Below, piece after piece: positions 1 through 9,335 of a stretch of DNA of 63,412 nucleotides. This stretch comes from Flavobacterium salmonis. Its GTDB lineage: Bacteria; Bacteroidota; Bacteroidia; Flavobacteriales; Flavobacteriaceae. The DNA lies in assembly GCF_903819435.1 (NCBI RefSeq), contig NZ_CAIJDP010000070.1:1-63412 (forward strand), given 5' to 3'. The position numbers and the translations under genes were made by a program. Each line of letters opens with the position of its first letter. The stretch's first letter is position 1. Under the pieces are notes generated by a model that saw only the letters and a program-made list of their open reading frames with translations, was not told the origin of the DNA and ran no database searches.

Positions 1-462
1 ATTACGGCAAAACCTATTACAGTAACGGCAGATGCTTCACAAACAAAAGTTTATGGAACAGTAAATCCTGTTTACACTTATACGGTTTCTCCAAGTTTAG
101 TAAGTGGCGATTCTTTCACTGGAACTTTAACCAGAGCTACTGGAGAGAATATTGGAAACTATGCTATCACACAAGGAAGTTTGAGTGCTGGATCTAATTA
201 TACCATTACTTATGTAAGCAAAGATTTTACTATTACGGCAAAACCTATCACAGTAACAGCAAATGCTTCACAAACCAAAGTATATGGAACAACAGATCCT
301 GTTTTTGCTTATACGGTTTCTCCAAGTTTAGTAAGTGGTGATTCTTTCACTGGAGCTTTAAGCAGAACTGCTGGAGAGAACGTGGGTGTTTACACTATCA
401 CACAAGGTACCTTAAGTGCCGGTGGAAATTATACCATTATGTATAATGGCTCAAATTTTACT
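1..462 (+). repeat. Two tandem 231-bp MBG-coding repeats
   Basis: Bases 1-231 and 232-462 align along their whole length at DNA level with scattered substitutions; both begin attacggcaaaacctat. The array probably continues upstream of the window. Such near-identical in-frame repeats can expand or contract by recombination. Confidence 0.85.
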
Positions 463-1206
463 ATTACGAAAGCAGATCAGGTAATTACCTGGAATCAGAC
501 TTTGGGATTAGGTTGTAATGGAGAAACTAGTATTGTTTTGACTGCTGTTGCTAATAGTGGTTTAGCTGTAAATTATGCTTCTTCCAATACTAACATTGCT
601 ACTGTTTCAAATAATTCATTAATTTTCCAAAATTATGGGTCTGCAACTATAACAGCTTCGCAACCAGGCAACATGAATTACAACGCAGCTCCGGCTGTAG
701 TTTTACCGGTAGTATCTAGTCAGCCTAACCTGATTAGAAAACAATTTGAAAATATTATATTCTTTGACAATAGTTCTAAGAGTTTTAAATCGTATAGCTG
801 GTATAAAAATGGGGTTTTAGTTCCGGGTCAAACTTCACAATATTTCAAAGAAAGTGCTGCCTTGAATGGAACTTATTATGCCGTAGCAACAAAATTAGAC
901 GGAACATTAATTACAACCTGTACGTTGACTTTCTCTCCAACAATAGAAGAAGAGTACATAAGAATTGTTCCAAACCCTGTTAGAAGCAATGCAAGTTTCC
1001 AATTGATAACGAATGTTAGTACAAGCAGATTACAAAATGCACGTGTTGAACTTTATAATTTAACAGGTAACTTACTGACTACTATTACAAACCCAAGTCA
1101 AAATACTATTGACATGAGTGCTCCGAGCGTTGAAGGAATTTATATTGTAAAAATGACCTTAGCAAATGGTAAATATTTTACAAAAAACCTTCTCGTTAAA
1201 AATTAA
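1..1206 (+). CDS. C-terminal part of an MBG-repeat T9SS surface protein (5'-truncated by window)
   Basis: The frame is open from base 1, so the true start lies outside the window. The visible part has two near-identical MBG/YDG-like beta-sandwich repeats of 77 residues each (coded by 1-231 and 232-462, opening ITAKPITVTA), a third Ig-like segment (about 463-720), a short beta domain with the motif SWYKNG, and a type A T9SS sorting domain of about 85 residues (VPNPVRSNASF ... GIYIVKM ... KNLLVKN). Known for the family: such proteins are exported by Sec, moved over the outer membrane by T9SS and anchored on the surface. An adhesin or matrix role is inference. The ATG at 181 is internal to the repeat and not a real start. 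Confidence 0.9.
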   Translation: MTAKPITVTADASQTKVYGTVNPVYTYTVSPSLVSGDSFTGTLTRATGENIGNYAITQGSLSAGSNYTITYVSKDFTITAKPITVTANASQTKVYGTTDPVFAYTVSPSLVSGDSFTGALSRTAGENVGVYTITQGTLSAGGNYTIMYNGSNFTITKADQVITWNQTLGLGCNGETSIVLTAVANSGLAVNYASSNTNIATVSNNSLIFQNYGSATITASQPGNMNYNAAPAVVLPVVSSQPNLIRKQFENIIFFDNSSKSFKSYSWYKNGVLVPGQTSQYFKESAALNGTYYAVATKLDGTLITTCTLTFSPTIEEEYIRIVPNPVRSNASFQLITNVSTSRLQNARVELYNLTGNLLTTITNPSQNTIDMSAPSVEGIYIVKMTLANGKYFTKNLLVKN

Positions 1207-1226
1207 AAATAATTTACAGAATATGA

Positions 1227-1253
1227 CATCCTCATTTTTAATGAATGAGGATG
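1227..1253 (+). terminator. Hairpin after the MBG protein gene
   Basis: CATCCTCATT (1227-1236) pairs perfectly with AATGAGGATG (1244-1253) over a 7-nt loop. The T-run after it is weak, so this is a possible terminator or 3' stabilising hairpin. Confidence 0.5.
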
Positions 1254-1372
1254 GATTATTCTAATTTAAAAACAAGTATGAAATCGTCATTAACAACAAA
1301 TTTGTGTGAACAAAAAGCAATGAGTAAAAAGGCGATAACGTATAGGGACACTAAAAAATAAATTTTACATCT

Positions 1373-2206
1373 ATGAAACTCAATATTAAAAACATAATTG
1401 GAACTATAGCTTTCTTAATTTCCCAAGGAATAGCTGCACAGTTTTATGTAGGTATACAGTCGGGAATAGGGAATATTCAGAGTGATATTACTGGTATACA
1501 AACAGGTAATCGCCTTGGCGGAGCTGTAAAAGCAGGTTATATCTACTCTTTAAATACTCATTTTGGTATTGGTTCAGGGCTAGAGTTCTCACAATACAAA
1601 CAAGAAGTTTCTTTGTCTCAGCCTTCTGCAACACTTTCTACTTTTGAAGTTGATGCTTCAACTTCAGCATTTGTTTATAACGTTACTACCAACAATTATA
1701 GAGAAAAACAAACTTTACATGCTGTGCAAATCCCTCTTTTTGTGCAGTATAAAACAAATATTAACAAGGGTATTGATTTTAATTTTAGAGCCGGAGCTAA
1801 ATATTTTTTACCTGTAAACTATAAAATTAAAGCAACAGCCGATTACGTAAATGGCAGCGCTTATTATCCAGATGTAAACCTGACTATTGATGATTTACCA
1901 GAATATGGTTTTGGTGGCCAGGATAATTATTCCTCATCAGGAGAGTATAAAACGAAAGGAATTATAATGAGTTCTTTTGAGTTAGGATTTACATTTGATA
2001 TGGGAAGGAAGAATTCGTTATATGCGGCCATGTTTCTGGAAAATGGATATGGTACAATTTTAGACCAAAACAAGAATGAATCCTATATTGGTTATAACCC
2101 AACATCTGCATCTGATAGGAAAACTAATGGCTTGTACAGTACTGATAAAGATGCTGAAATTAAACCTGTAGCTTTTGGTGTAACACTAGGATGGAATTTT
2201 AAATAA
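1373..2206 (+). CDS. Outer membrane beta-barrel protein (PorT-like family)
   Basis: 277 aa. It has an N-terminal signal peptide (MKLNIKNIIGTIAFLISQGIAAQ, cut after AQ) followed by alternating amphipathic strands typical of the small outer-membrane beta-barrel family (GIGSGLEFSQYKQ, VQIPLFVQYKTN, FELGFTFDMGRKNSLYAAMFLENGYG). The last strand ends VTLGWNFK, with the usual C-terminal aromatic. It lies 166 bp after the MBG protein gene and is closed by its own terminator, so it is probably a separate unit. The exact function is unknown. The PorT/OmpA-like barrel call rests on general pattern rather than a diagnostic motif. Confidence 0.7.
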   Translation: MKLNIKNIIGTIAFLISQGIAAQFYVGIQSGIGNIQSDITGIQTGNRLGGAVKAGYIYSLNTHFGIGSGLEFSQYKQEVSLSQPSATLSTFEVDASTSAFVYNVTTNNYREKQTLHAVQIPLFVQYKTNINKGIDFNFRAGAKYFLPVNYKIKATADYVNGSAYYPDVNLTIDDLPEYGFGGQDNYSSSGEYKTKGIIMSSFELGFTFDMGRKNSLYAAMFLENGYGTILDQNKNESYIGYNPTSASDRKTNGLYSTDKDAEIKPVAFGVTLGWNFK

Positions 2207-2229
2207 GTTCATTTTTTAAAATAATACGA

Positions 2230-2264
2230 AAGGTCTTGAGTCAAAATCAAGGCCTTTTTTTTTT
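2230..2264 (+). terminator. Rho-independent terminator
   Basis: AAGGTCTTGA (2230-2239) pairs with TCAAGGCCTT (2247-2256, one G-T) and is followed by a run of T. It closes the beta-barrel gene. The 160 bp from here to dnaB hold nothing I recognise. Confidence 0.85.
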
Positions 2265-2426
2265 TGCAACACATTCTCTTTTCAAAGTATTCTTTTGAAC
2301 TGTGTTTGCAACTTGCAGATGGTGTTTATTTTGTTTATGAAAAAGCTTCTATACTCCTTTAACCTCATAGAGGGAAAAATCCAATGATTTCCCCTCTTCT
2401 TTATAGTAAGTTTATTTTATGCCGTT

Positions 2427-3971
2427 TTAAAACGGCACATCACTGTCATCATCGTCATCATTTAAATTACTTCCGAAAGCTTCATTCGCAGAAGGAAGGT
2501 TTTTAGTGATAAAAGGGTTGTCATCGTGATTCATTTTTGATGGTAAATCATCATAGCTGCCTGAAAAATCATCAAGGTTATCGAATTTCCCAAGGTGCCC
2601 TATAAATTTTAAACGAACATTTTCGATGCCACCATTACGATGTTTTGCGATCATGATTTCTGCCTGACCAGCGGTTGGCGAAGCTTCATCATCATCCCAT
2701 TCGTCAATTTTGTAATATTCTGGTCGGTATAAAAACGAAACAATATCAGCATCCTGCTCAATTGCTCCAGATTCACGAAGATCTGAAAGTAAAGGACGTT
2801 TGCTGGATCCACGTGTTTCTACAGCACGCGATAATTGAGAAAGTGCAATTACCGGAACATTAAGTTCTTTTGCCAAAGCTTTTAAGTTTCGGGAAATGGT
2901 AGAGATTTCCTGCTCACGATTTCCTCCACCTTTATTATTTCCTCCTGCAGTCATTAACTGTAAATAATCGACAATGATAATTTTAATACCGTGTTGCGAA
3001 GCTAAACGACGGCATTTTGCTCTTAAATCGAAAATAGAAAGCGATGGGGTATCATCAATAAATAAAGGGGCTTTTTCTAAGTCCTTTACTTTGGTACTCA
3101 ACATAGTCCATTCGTGAGGTTCTAATTTACCAGTACGTAATTTCTCTGATGACAATCCTGTTTCAGACGAAATTAACCTGGTAATCAACTGAACAGATGC
3201 CATTTCCAGAGAGAACAAGGCTACTGCGTGTCCAAATTGAATAGCAATATTTCTGGCCATAGAAAGTACAAACGCCGTTTTTCCCATCGCAGGTCTTGCT
3301 GCAATAATAATTAAATCACTGGGTTGCCATCCGGAAGTCAGTTTATCTAAATTAGTAAAACCGGTTTCCACACCACTTAATCCCTCTTTTTTAGAAATTT
3401 CTTCAATTTTCTTTTTAGCTTGTAAAACTAAACTTTGTGCAGTTTCAGAACTACGTTTGATATTTCCCTGAGTTACTTCATATAGTTTTGATTCGGCCTG
3501 GTCTAATAAATCGAAAACATCCGTAGTTTCGTCATACGATGCCTCAATAATTTCAGATGAAATTCGAATTAAACTTCTTTGGATAAACTTTTGAAGAATG
3601 ATACGTGAATGAAATTCGATGTGTGCCGAAGACGCAATTTTTTGTGTAAGCTGTATTAAATAAAAATCACCTCCAACTAATTCTAATTTGCCATTCTTTT
3701 TTAACTGACTTGATACCGTAAGTAAATCAATTGGCTGCGTTTCTGTAAAAAGCTGTATAATGGCTTCAAAAATATGTTTGTGTGCCTCTTTGTAAAAAGC
3801 ATCCGGCTGTAAAATATCAATTACATCATCAACCCCTTTTTTATCAATCATCATAGCACCAAGCACAGCCTCCTCTAAATCAAGAACTTGCGGTGGCAAT
3901 TTTCCTTTCTCCAGATTAATAATAGTGGTTTTATCTACCTTTACAGGGTTTATATTTTTGAAATTTTCCAT
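2427..3971 (-). CDS. dnaB: Replicative DNA helicase DnaB
   Basis: 514 aa, the usual length with no intein. The N-terminal primase-interacting domain starts at about residue 26 (LPPQVLDLEEAVLGAMMID). The RecA-like ATPase follows a linker helix, with Walker A ARPAMGKT near residues 225-232, SLEM near 254-257, a Walker B-like IIIVDYLQL, and the arginine-finger region LSDLRESGAIEQDADIV. The tail is acidic (DDDDDSDVPF), as in other Flavobacteria. Known role: hexameric 5'-3' fork helicase. It stands alone on the minus strand with no co-oriented partner close by. Confidence 0.97.
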   Translation of the reverse strand: MENFKNINPVKVDKTTIINLEKGKLPPQVLDLEEAVLGAMMIDKKGVDDVIDILQPDAFYKEAHKHIFEAIIQLFTETQPIDLLTVSSQLKKNGKLELVGGDFYLIQLTQKIASSAHIEFHSRIILQKFIQRSLIRISSEIIEASYDETTDVFDLLDQAESKLYEVTQGNIKRSSETAQSLVLQAKKKIEEISKKEGLSGVETGFTNLDKLTSGWQPSDLIIIAARPAMGKTAFVLSMARNIAIQFGHAVALFSLEMASVQLITRLISSETGLSSEKLRTGKLEPHEWTMLSTKVKDLEKAPLFIDDTPSLSIFDLRAKCRRLASQHGIKIIIVDYLQLMTAGGNNKGGGNREQEISTISRNLKALAKELNVPVIALSQLSRAVETRGSSKRPLLSDLRESGAIEQDADIVSFLYRPEYYKIDEWDDDEASPTAGQAEIMIAKHRNGGIENVRLKFIGHLGKFDNLDDFSGSYDDLPSKMNHDDNPFITKNLPSANEAFGSNLNDDDDDSDVPF

Positions 3972-4062
3972 ATAGCGAAATTAGCGAAATTAAAAAAAAC
4001 ATTACTATTGAGTTATAAGTAATAATTGTTTATAAATAAGTATTTTTTGTTCATAACCAAAA

Positions 4063-4092
4063 AAAATCCGAAACTGTAAGGTTTCGGATTTT
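4063..4092 (-). terminator. Rho-independent terminator of accA
   Basis: On the minus strand AAAATCCGAAAC and GTTTCGGATTTT form a 12-bp stem with a 6-nt loop, followed by a T-run. It sits 18 bp beyond the accA stop. Confidence 0.9.
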
Positions 4093-4110
4093 AAATCAAT
4101 TTATATAAAT

Positions 4111-5064
4111 TTATTCCTTATACTCACCCATATTACTGTACTTGTCCATTCTTTGGGCAATTAAGTCGGCTGTTGATAAATCTTTCAATTCGTTATATCC
4201 TTTCGTAATATATTCAGCTACGGTTTTAAAAGTAGTTTCTCTGTCATAATGTGCTCCGCCAAGTGGTTCCGGAATAACATCATCAACTAATTTTTGCTTT
4301 TTCATGTCAGATGAAGTCAATTTTAAAGCATCAGCAGCACGTTCTTTGTACTCCCAGCTTTTCCATAAAATTGAAGAACATGATTCTGGAGAAATTACAG
4401 AATACCAGGTATTTTCTAACATATAAACTTTATCTCCAACACCTATTCCTAAAGCTCCGCCTGAAGCTCCTTCTCCAACAATAATCGTAATAATTGGCAC
4501 TTTAAGGCGAACCATTTCGAAAATATTCCTTGCGATTGCTTCTCCCTGCCCTCTTTCTTCAGCTTCTAGTCCGGGATATGCACCCGGTGTATCTACTAAA
4601 GTTAAAACCGGGATTCCGAATTTCTCTGCCATTTTCATCAAACGTAAAGCTTTGCGGTATCCTTCAGGATTTGCCATACCAAAATTACGGTACTGACGTG
4701 TTTTTGTATTAAAGCCTTTTTGTTGTCCCACAATCATAAACGACTGACCGTTTATTTTTCCAAGGCCTCCCACCATAGCTTTATCATCCTTAAAGTTTCT
4801 GTCTCCATGAAGCTCTAAAAAAGTTTCGCCGCAAATGGCTCTGATATAATCTAAAGTATAAGGTCTGTTTGGATGCCTTGACAATTGTACTCGCTGCCAG
4901 GCCGTAAGGTTTTTGTATATATCTTTCTTAGTTTGTTCTAATTTCTTGTTGATTTCCTTACAAGTTGGCGTAACATCAACGTCAGATTCTTTTCCAATTA
5001 TAACACACTTTTCTAATTGTTCTTCAAGTTCTTTTATTGGAAGCTCAAAATCTAAATATTCCAT
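4111..5064 (-). CDS. accA: Acetyl-CoA carboxylase carboxyltransferase subunit alpha
   Basis: 317 aa, full length. The N-terminal helical region ([19 protein letters not shown]) leads to the crotonase-like carboxyltransferase fold, with [47 protein letters not shown] and [15 protein letters not shown]. Together with AccD it transfers carboxyl from carboxybiotin to acetyl-CoA, the first step of fatty-acid synthesis. AccD is not in the window. It is monocistronic, with a -7 box at 5097-5104 upstream and a strong terminator downstream. Confidence 0.97.
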   Translation of the reverse strand: MEYLDFELPIKELEEQLEKCVIIGKESDVDVTPTCKEINKKLEQTKKDIYKNLTAWQRVQLSRHPNRPYTLDYIRAICGETFLELHGDRNFKDDKAMVGGLGKINGQSFMIVGQQKGFNTKTRQYRNFGMANPEGYRKALRLMKMAEKFGIPVLTLVDTPGAYPGLEAEERGQGEAIARNIFEMVRLKVPIITIIVGEGASGGALGIGVGDKVYMLENTWYSVISPESCSSILWKSWEYKERAADALKLTSSDMKKQKLVDDVIPEPLGGAHYDRETTFKTVAEYITKGYNELKDLSTADLIAQRMDKYSNMGEYKE

Positions 5065-5096
5065 GGATTTTTGAATTTTGTTTTTAAATCGAACCG

Positions 5097-5104
5097 CAAA
5101 TATA
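5097..5104 (-). promoter_or_regulatory. -7 promoter box of accA
   Basis: The minus strand reads TATATTTG, matching the Bacteroidota -7 consensus TAnnTTTG, 33 bp before the accA start. No clear -33 TTG is seen. Confidence 0.55.
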
Positions 5105-5175
5105 AAAATATTATATCATTGGTATAAATAATTTGTATTTAAATAGAATAATGCAAAATAAACATAAGGTAAATA

Positions 5176-6063
5176 TTACACTTTTTCTTTGTTTTTATAA
5201 TGTTTGAAAACACCGTTTAAAATAACTGTAATTACAATTATCAGAGCGCCAATATAAAATTCAGTACTCATTTTTTCTTTTCCTCCCAAAATAAAATAGG
5301 CAAGCATAATTCCGTAAACAGGTTCTAAATTAGTCGTTAACATTACTGTATAAGGTGTTAATTTCTGCATTACTTTTACCGATGCCGTAAAAGCATAAGC
5401 AGTACAAACCGAAGCTAAAATAAGTAACAGCCCCCAATTGTTTAATGACATGGTAAAAAAATCAGCTGTGAATTTTCCCTGCACCAAAAAATAAATGGAT
5501 ATAAAGAAAACTCCTGCACCAAATTCATAAAATGTAATAACAGAAGGCTGATGATCAGAAATCAATTTCCCATTCATTAAAGTAAATAAAACCCCTAAAA
5601 TAATCGAAGCCAAAGCGTAATACATTCCATTCAGATATTTTACTTCAACCTGCATAATCAAAGCTAAGCCTCCAATGATTATTAATCCAAAAAAAACTTC
5701 ATACCACAATATTTTCCTTCCATAAAAAAGAGGTTCTAACAATGATGCAAAAAAAGCACCCAGAGAGAATATTGACAATGTTATCGAAACATTAGAAACA
5801 TGAATTGCTTTAAAAAAGAAAATCCAATGAAGCGCTATTAATAATCCGACAAAAATTAATTTAGCAAAAGACTTTCCTGATATGACAAAAGATTGTTTTT
5901 TATAAACTATAAAAGCAGCCAGAAAAACTCCGGCAAGCAGCATTCTGTACCAAACCAGATTCTCTGCATCAATAGTTATTAAAGCGCCTAAAATTGCTGT
6001 AAACCCCCATATAAAAACAATTAAATGAAGATTTAAATAACTTTTTAAATTATCGTTTCGCAT
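5176..6063 (-). CDS. EamA/DMT-family transporter
   Basis: 295 aa from the chosen start (MRNDNLKSYLN at 6063). The frame is open 12 codons further up to 6099, but those residues lie inside the permease gene and do not look like the start of the family. About ten membrane segments are visible in two five-helix EamA halves (VFIWGFTAILGALI, ALHWIFFFKAIHVSNVSI, then GMYYALASIILGVLFTLMNG, TPYTVMLTTNLEPVYGIMLAYFILGG). Known family role: inner-membrane export of metabolites or amino acids; the substrate cannot be told. It overlaps the preceding permease gene by 14 nt, so the two are co-transcribed. Confidence 0.9.
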   Translation of the reverse strand: MRNDNLKSYLNLHLIVFIWGFTAILGALITIDAENLVWYRMLLAGVFLAAFIVYKKQSFVISGKSFAKLIFVGLLIALHWIFFFKAIHVSNVSITLSIFSLGAFFASLLEPLFYGRKILWYEVFFGLIIIGGLALIMQVEVKYLNGMYYALASIILGVLFTLMNGKLISDHQPSVITFYEFGAGVFFISIYFLVQGKFTADFFTMSLNNWGLLLILASVCTAYAFTASVKVMQKLTPYTVMLTTNLEPVYGIMLAYFILGGKEKMSTEFYIGALIIVITVILNGVFKHYKNKEKV

Positions 6064-7138
6064 TACGTAATAAGTAAACTGCCAAAATTCCAAATACAAT
6101 ATTCGGAAACCAAACAGCTAATAAAGGTGAAAATGTAGATTTTTCGGCAAGTGTACCAAATATTTTATCAAAAAAAACAAATGAAAATGCAATTGCAATT
6201 CCAATTGCAAGATTAGTTCCCATTCCGCCACGGCGTTTCATTGACGAAACTGCAACTGCAATAATAGTTAGAATAAAAGCTGAAACCGGTACACTGTATT
6301 TTTTATAAAGCACTACTAAATAAGTATTGATGTTTCCGGAACCTCTTTTTCTTTCCTTTTCAATAAAATCGATTAATTTTCCGAGTGAAAGTGTTTCGGC
6401 AATGTAAACCACCGGGGTTAAATCTGCCAGTTCAAACTTAAAATGAACTTTTTTGTCTGGAGATTTTTCAATTTTATCATTCAATTCCCCAAGAGTTCTC
6501 TTGGTATAATCATACAAAATATAGGTTTTCTTTTTAGGATCCCAGGTAATTCGGCTTGCGGTAATTTTATAAGTCAGTTTGTCCTTTTCAAAATGTTCCA
6601 ATGAAAAATTAAAAGCTGTTTTAGTCTCCTCATTAAAACTATTTACAAAAATAAAATCGTTGTCATTTATTTGTCTGTAAACATTCGTGTTTTCACCACG
6701 CATCAGTTGTTTTCCATTCCCTTTTAGATACGTATACCTAAAATTATTAAACCCTTCACTGGCTGCCGGAACTATAAAGAAACCCATTAAAAGAACAAAA
6801 ACAGAAACAATAGAAGCCCCAATAATGTAAGGCCTTAAAAAACGTGTAAATGAAATTCCCGAACTTAAAACCGCAATAATCTCTGTATTATTGGCCAGTT
6901 TAGAAGTAAACCAGATTACTGATAAAAATAAAAATATCGGAAACAAGGAGTTCGCAAAATAAACCGTAAAATTGTAATAATAAATCGCAATTTCGGTAAA
7001 CGGAATTTTGTTCTCCAGCATTTTATTCACCTTTTCAGAAACGTCAATTACAATCCCAATCGGAATAAATAAAAGAATCATCACCGAAAAAGTGGCTAAA
7101 TATCTTTTTAAAATATACTTATCTATTATCGTTAACAT
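6050..7138 (-). CDS. LptF/LptG (YjgP/YjgQ) family permease
   Basis: 362 aa. The N-terminal hallmark is IIDKYILKRYLATFSVMILLF, with membrane helices near residues 10-35, 60-80 and 100-125. A periplasmic jellyroll domain (about 130-270) follows, then three C-terminal helices (YSVPVSAFILTIIAVAVSS, NLAIGIAIAFSFVFFDKI, FGILAVYLL). Known role: inner-membrane part of the Lpt complex that extracts LPS and passes it to the bridge. Whether this is the F or the G subunit is not decided here. It follows tgt across a repeat-filled 100-bp gap and overlaps the DMT transporter. Confidence 0.92.
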   Translation of the reverse strand: MLTIIDKYILKRYLATFSVMILLFIPIGIVIDVSEKVNKMLENKIPFTEIAIYYYNFTVYFANSLFPIFLFLSVIWFTSKLANNTEIIAVLSSGISFTRFLRPYIIGASIVSVFVLLMGFFIVPAASEGFNNFRYTYLKGNGKQLMRGENTNVYRQINDNDFIFVNSFNEETKTAFNFSLEHFEKDKLTYKITASRITWDPKKKTYILYDYTKRTLGELNDKIEKSPDKKVHFKFELADLTPVVYIAETLSLGKLIDFIEKERKRGSGNINTYLVVLYKKYSVPVSAFILTIIAVAVSSMKRRGGMGTNLAIGIAIAFSFVFFDKIFGTLAEKSTFSPLLAVWFPNIVFGILAVYLLRNAKR

Positions 7139-7147
7139 AAAACTTTT

Positions 7148-7236
7148 GTTTCAGGTTCAAAAGTTTCAAGTTTTAAGTTTCAGGTTTCAGTTTCTCTACA
7201 GAAACCTGAAACCTGAAACAAAAATAACCTGAAACA
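7148..7236. repeat. Intergenic palindromic repeat (GTTTCAGGTTTC type)
   Basis: GTTTCAGGTTTC (7178-7189) pairs with GAAACCTGAAAC (7202-7213); flanking copies of TTCAGGTT and AACCTGAAAC extend the dyad. It fills the gap between tgt and the permease. A decayed relative sits at 46785-46846 inside the RND operon. Confidence 0.75.
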
Positions 7237-7240
7237 TTTT

Positions 7241-8371
7241 TTATAGTCTTTGACTCATATTTTTAACCATCATTTCTTTCCATGGTCTAAAATCTCCTGC
7301 TAAGATATGTCTTCTGGCTTCACGAACCAACCACATATAAAAACCAAGATTATGAATCGTTGCAATTTGTTTTCCTAAATATTCGTTGGCTGCAAACAAA
7401 TGACGTAAGTATGCTTTTGTATATTCTGTATCTACAAAAGTATGTCCCATTTCATCAATTGGAGAAAAGTCAGCTTCCCATTTTTTATTTTTGATATTGA
7501 TTGTTCCGTTTGCAGTAAACAACATTCCGTTTCTCGCATTACGCGTTGGCATCACACAATCAAACATATCAATTCCTAACGCAATATTTTCCAAAATATT
7601 AATTGGCGTTCCAACTCCCATTAAATAACGGGGTTTGTCTTCCGGAAGAATTTCGCAAACCACTTCTGTCATCGCATACATTTCCTCAGCAGGCTCCCCT
7701 ACTGATAGTCCTCCGATTGCATTTCCCTGCTGACCTGAATTAGCAATATATTCAGCAGATTGACGACGCAGATCTTTATAAGTACTTCCCTGAACAATAG
7801 GAAAAAACGTTTGTTCGTATCCGTATTTATAAGGAACTTTATCTAAATGGTTAATACAACGATCCAGCCATCGGTGTGTCATGTGCATAGATCGCTGTGC
7901 GTATCTGTAATCACAAGGATACGGTGTACATTCGTCAAAAGCCATAATGATATCGGCTCCAATGGTACGCTGAATTTCCATTACATTCTCCGGAGTAAAA
8001 AAGTGATACGAACCATCAATGTGTGATTTAAACTTTACTCCTTCTTCCTTAATTTTTCTGTTATTCGAAAGAGAATATACCTGATATCCTCCTGAATCAG
8101 TCAAAATATTACGATCCCAATTCATGAACTTATGCAGTCCACCTGCTTTTTCCAAAATCTCCGTTTGTGGACGCAAGTACAGATGGTATGTGTTTCCGAG
8201 AATAATATCCGGATTAATATCGTCTTTCAATTCACGCTGATGTACGCCTTTTACAGAAGCAACTGTTCCAACAGGCATAAAGATAGGCGTTTCAATTACG
8301 CCATGATCTGTAGTAATACTCCCCGCTCTTGCTTTAGACTGCGGATCTTTTTGTAATAAATCAAACTTCAT
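7241..8371 (-). CDS. tgt: Queuine tRNA-ribosyltransferase
   Basis: 376 aa, full length. It exchanges guanine-34 for a 7-deazaguanine in GUN-anticodon tRNAs. Visible motifs are ETPIFMPVGTVASVKGVH, ILTDSGGYQVYSL with the substrate-binding Asp, IGGLSVGEP, YLMGVGTP, and DMFDCVMPTRNARNG with the nucleophile Asp. The usual C-terminal CxxC zinc motif is not obvious here; the tail reads AYLRHLFAANEYLG with few Cys, as in the Bacteroidota branch. It is first in a tgt, Lpt permease, DMT transporter order. A -7 box lies at 8392-8399. Confidence 0.95.
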   Translation of the reverse strand: MKFDLLQKDPQSKARAGSITTDHGVIETPIFMPVGTVASVKGVHQRELKDDINPDIILGNTYHLYLRPQTEILEKAGGLHKFMNWDRNILTDSGGYQVYSLSNNRKIKEEGVKFKSHIDGSYHFFTPENVMEIQRTIGADIIMAFDECTPYPCDYRYAQRSMHMTHRWLDRCINHLDKVPYKYGYEQTFFPIVQGSTYKDLRRQSAEYIANSGQQGNAIGGLSVGEPAEEMYAMTEVVCEILPEDKPRYLMGVGTPINILENIALGIDMFDCVMPTRNARNGMLFTANGTINIKNKKWEADFSPIDEMGHTFVDTEYTKAYLRHLFAANEYLGKQIATIHNLGFYMWLVREARRHILAGDFRPWKEMMVKNMSQRL

Positions 8372-8391
8372 CTGTTTCTTTTTTCAGAGCG

Positions 8392-8399
8392 CAAAGATA
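8392..8399 (-). promoter_or_regulatory. -7 promoter box of tgt
   Basis: The minus strand reads TATCTTTG (TAnnTTTG), 21 bp before the tgt ATG. No good -33 element is seen. Confidence 0.55.
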
Positions 8400-8513
8400 G
8401 ATTAATTTGAGGGAATTTTTATTAATTAGAAAATTTGTCAATTAGAAAATCAGATAATGTTTTTCAAGGACTTGAAACATTAAACCTTAACCACTGAATT
8501 TTCAGATTTTGCA

Positions 8514-8650
8514 CCTGGTCTTTCAAATTTATTTTGGGCGTTCCCTACGGTCGGGCTATTCGCTGTATTCCCAATAACAAAAACTACGGCTAAAAAGCCT
8601 TGTTTTTCTAAATCGGGAGATGTCGCTGCTATCCCTAACGCAAGACCAGG
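8514..8650. repeat. Intergenic repeat with GGGCGTTCCC and CCCTAACGC ends, copy 1
   Basis: The outer arms CCTGGTCTT (8514-8522) and AAGACCAGG (8642-8650) are complementary; inside them GCGTT (8538-8542) faces AACGC (8637-8641). The core TTGGGCGTTCCC...GGTCGGG and the end CCCTAACGCAA recur at 54514-54640. It fills most of the 8400-8776 gap, which otherwise holds no gene. Confidence 0.75.
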
Positions 8651-8776
8651 ATTTATCTATTACCAACAATAATCAAATGTAAAACTTACAACAATCACAA
8701 TAGTAAAATATAACAATGTAAATGGTTTCCTTTTATAATTTTATAAGAAATAATTATCAACTAAACATTAGAAATC

Positions 8777-9094
8777 ATGATAAACTCAGAAGAAAAAACA
8801 GATCAGATTAAGGATGCTCAAATTGAAAAAAACATCGAAAGAAATCTGGAAAACTTAGATTATCCTCCAACCGAAGACATTTACAATCAGGAAGAAAACC
8901 TCGAAGACATTGATCCGGAAGGGATCTCAGGAGAAAAACTCATTATAAATCAGGAAGATCATGAGTGGAAACAAAACAGTGACAAAATCGGAAATGATTT
9001 AGATATTCCGGGTTCTGAGCTTGATGATGAACAGGAAGAAATTGGATCGGAAGACGAAGAAAACAATTTCTACAGCGAAGGCGACACAAAATAA
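8777..9094 (+). CDS. Small acidic hypothetical protein
   Basis: 105 aa, extremely acidic, with repeated Glu, Asp, Asn and Gln and the motifs NLDYPPTEDIYNQEENLEDID, DIPGSELDD and IGSEDEENNFYS. No signal peptide, membrane segment or Cys is present. It is probably a disordered cytosolic protein of a kind often left as hypothetical in Flavobacterium. No function can be assigned. Start at the first ATG; upstream DNA is AT-rich with no clear promoter. Confidence 0.7.
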   Translation: MINSEEKTDQIKDAQIEKNIERNLENLDYPPTEDIYNQEENLEDIDPEGISGEKLIINQEDHEWKQNSDKIGNDLDIPGSELDDEQEEIGSEDEENNFYSEGDTK

Positions 9095-9278
9095 CAATAC
9101 ATTAATTTCATTCCAAACAAAGCTCCATGATAGGGCTTTGTTGTTTTAAATTTTCGTCAAAAGACAATCAAATACAGATCTCTAATTCAAAAAACTTAAA
9201 ACATTTCAACGTTTTTTTCAAGATCAATAAAAAAACTACCTGAATTTAACAATTACGGCAAACTAAAGCAAAAAATCA

Positions 9279-9310
9279 TTTGTCTTACCGCAAAATAAAA
9301 TTTACTTTTG
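9279..9310 (+). promoter_or_regulatory. Bacteroidota-type promoter of the transketolase genes
   Basis: TTTG at 9279-9282, a 20-bp spacer, then TACTTTTG at 9303-9310 form a full TTTG-N20-TAnnTTTG promoter. The predicted start is about 20 bp before the ATG at 9336. Confidence 0.8.
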
Positions 9311-9335
9311 CACCAGTTTAACTTTTACATATAAA

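Noticed and set aside
181..1206. ATG at 181 as the start of the MBG-repeat protein
   Set aside because: The frame is open to base 1 and the ATG is inside a repeat with an identical block upstream.
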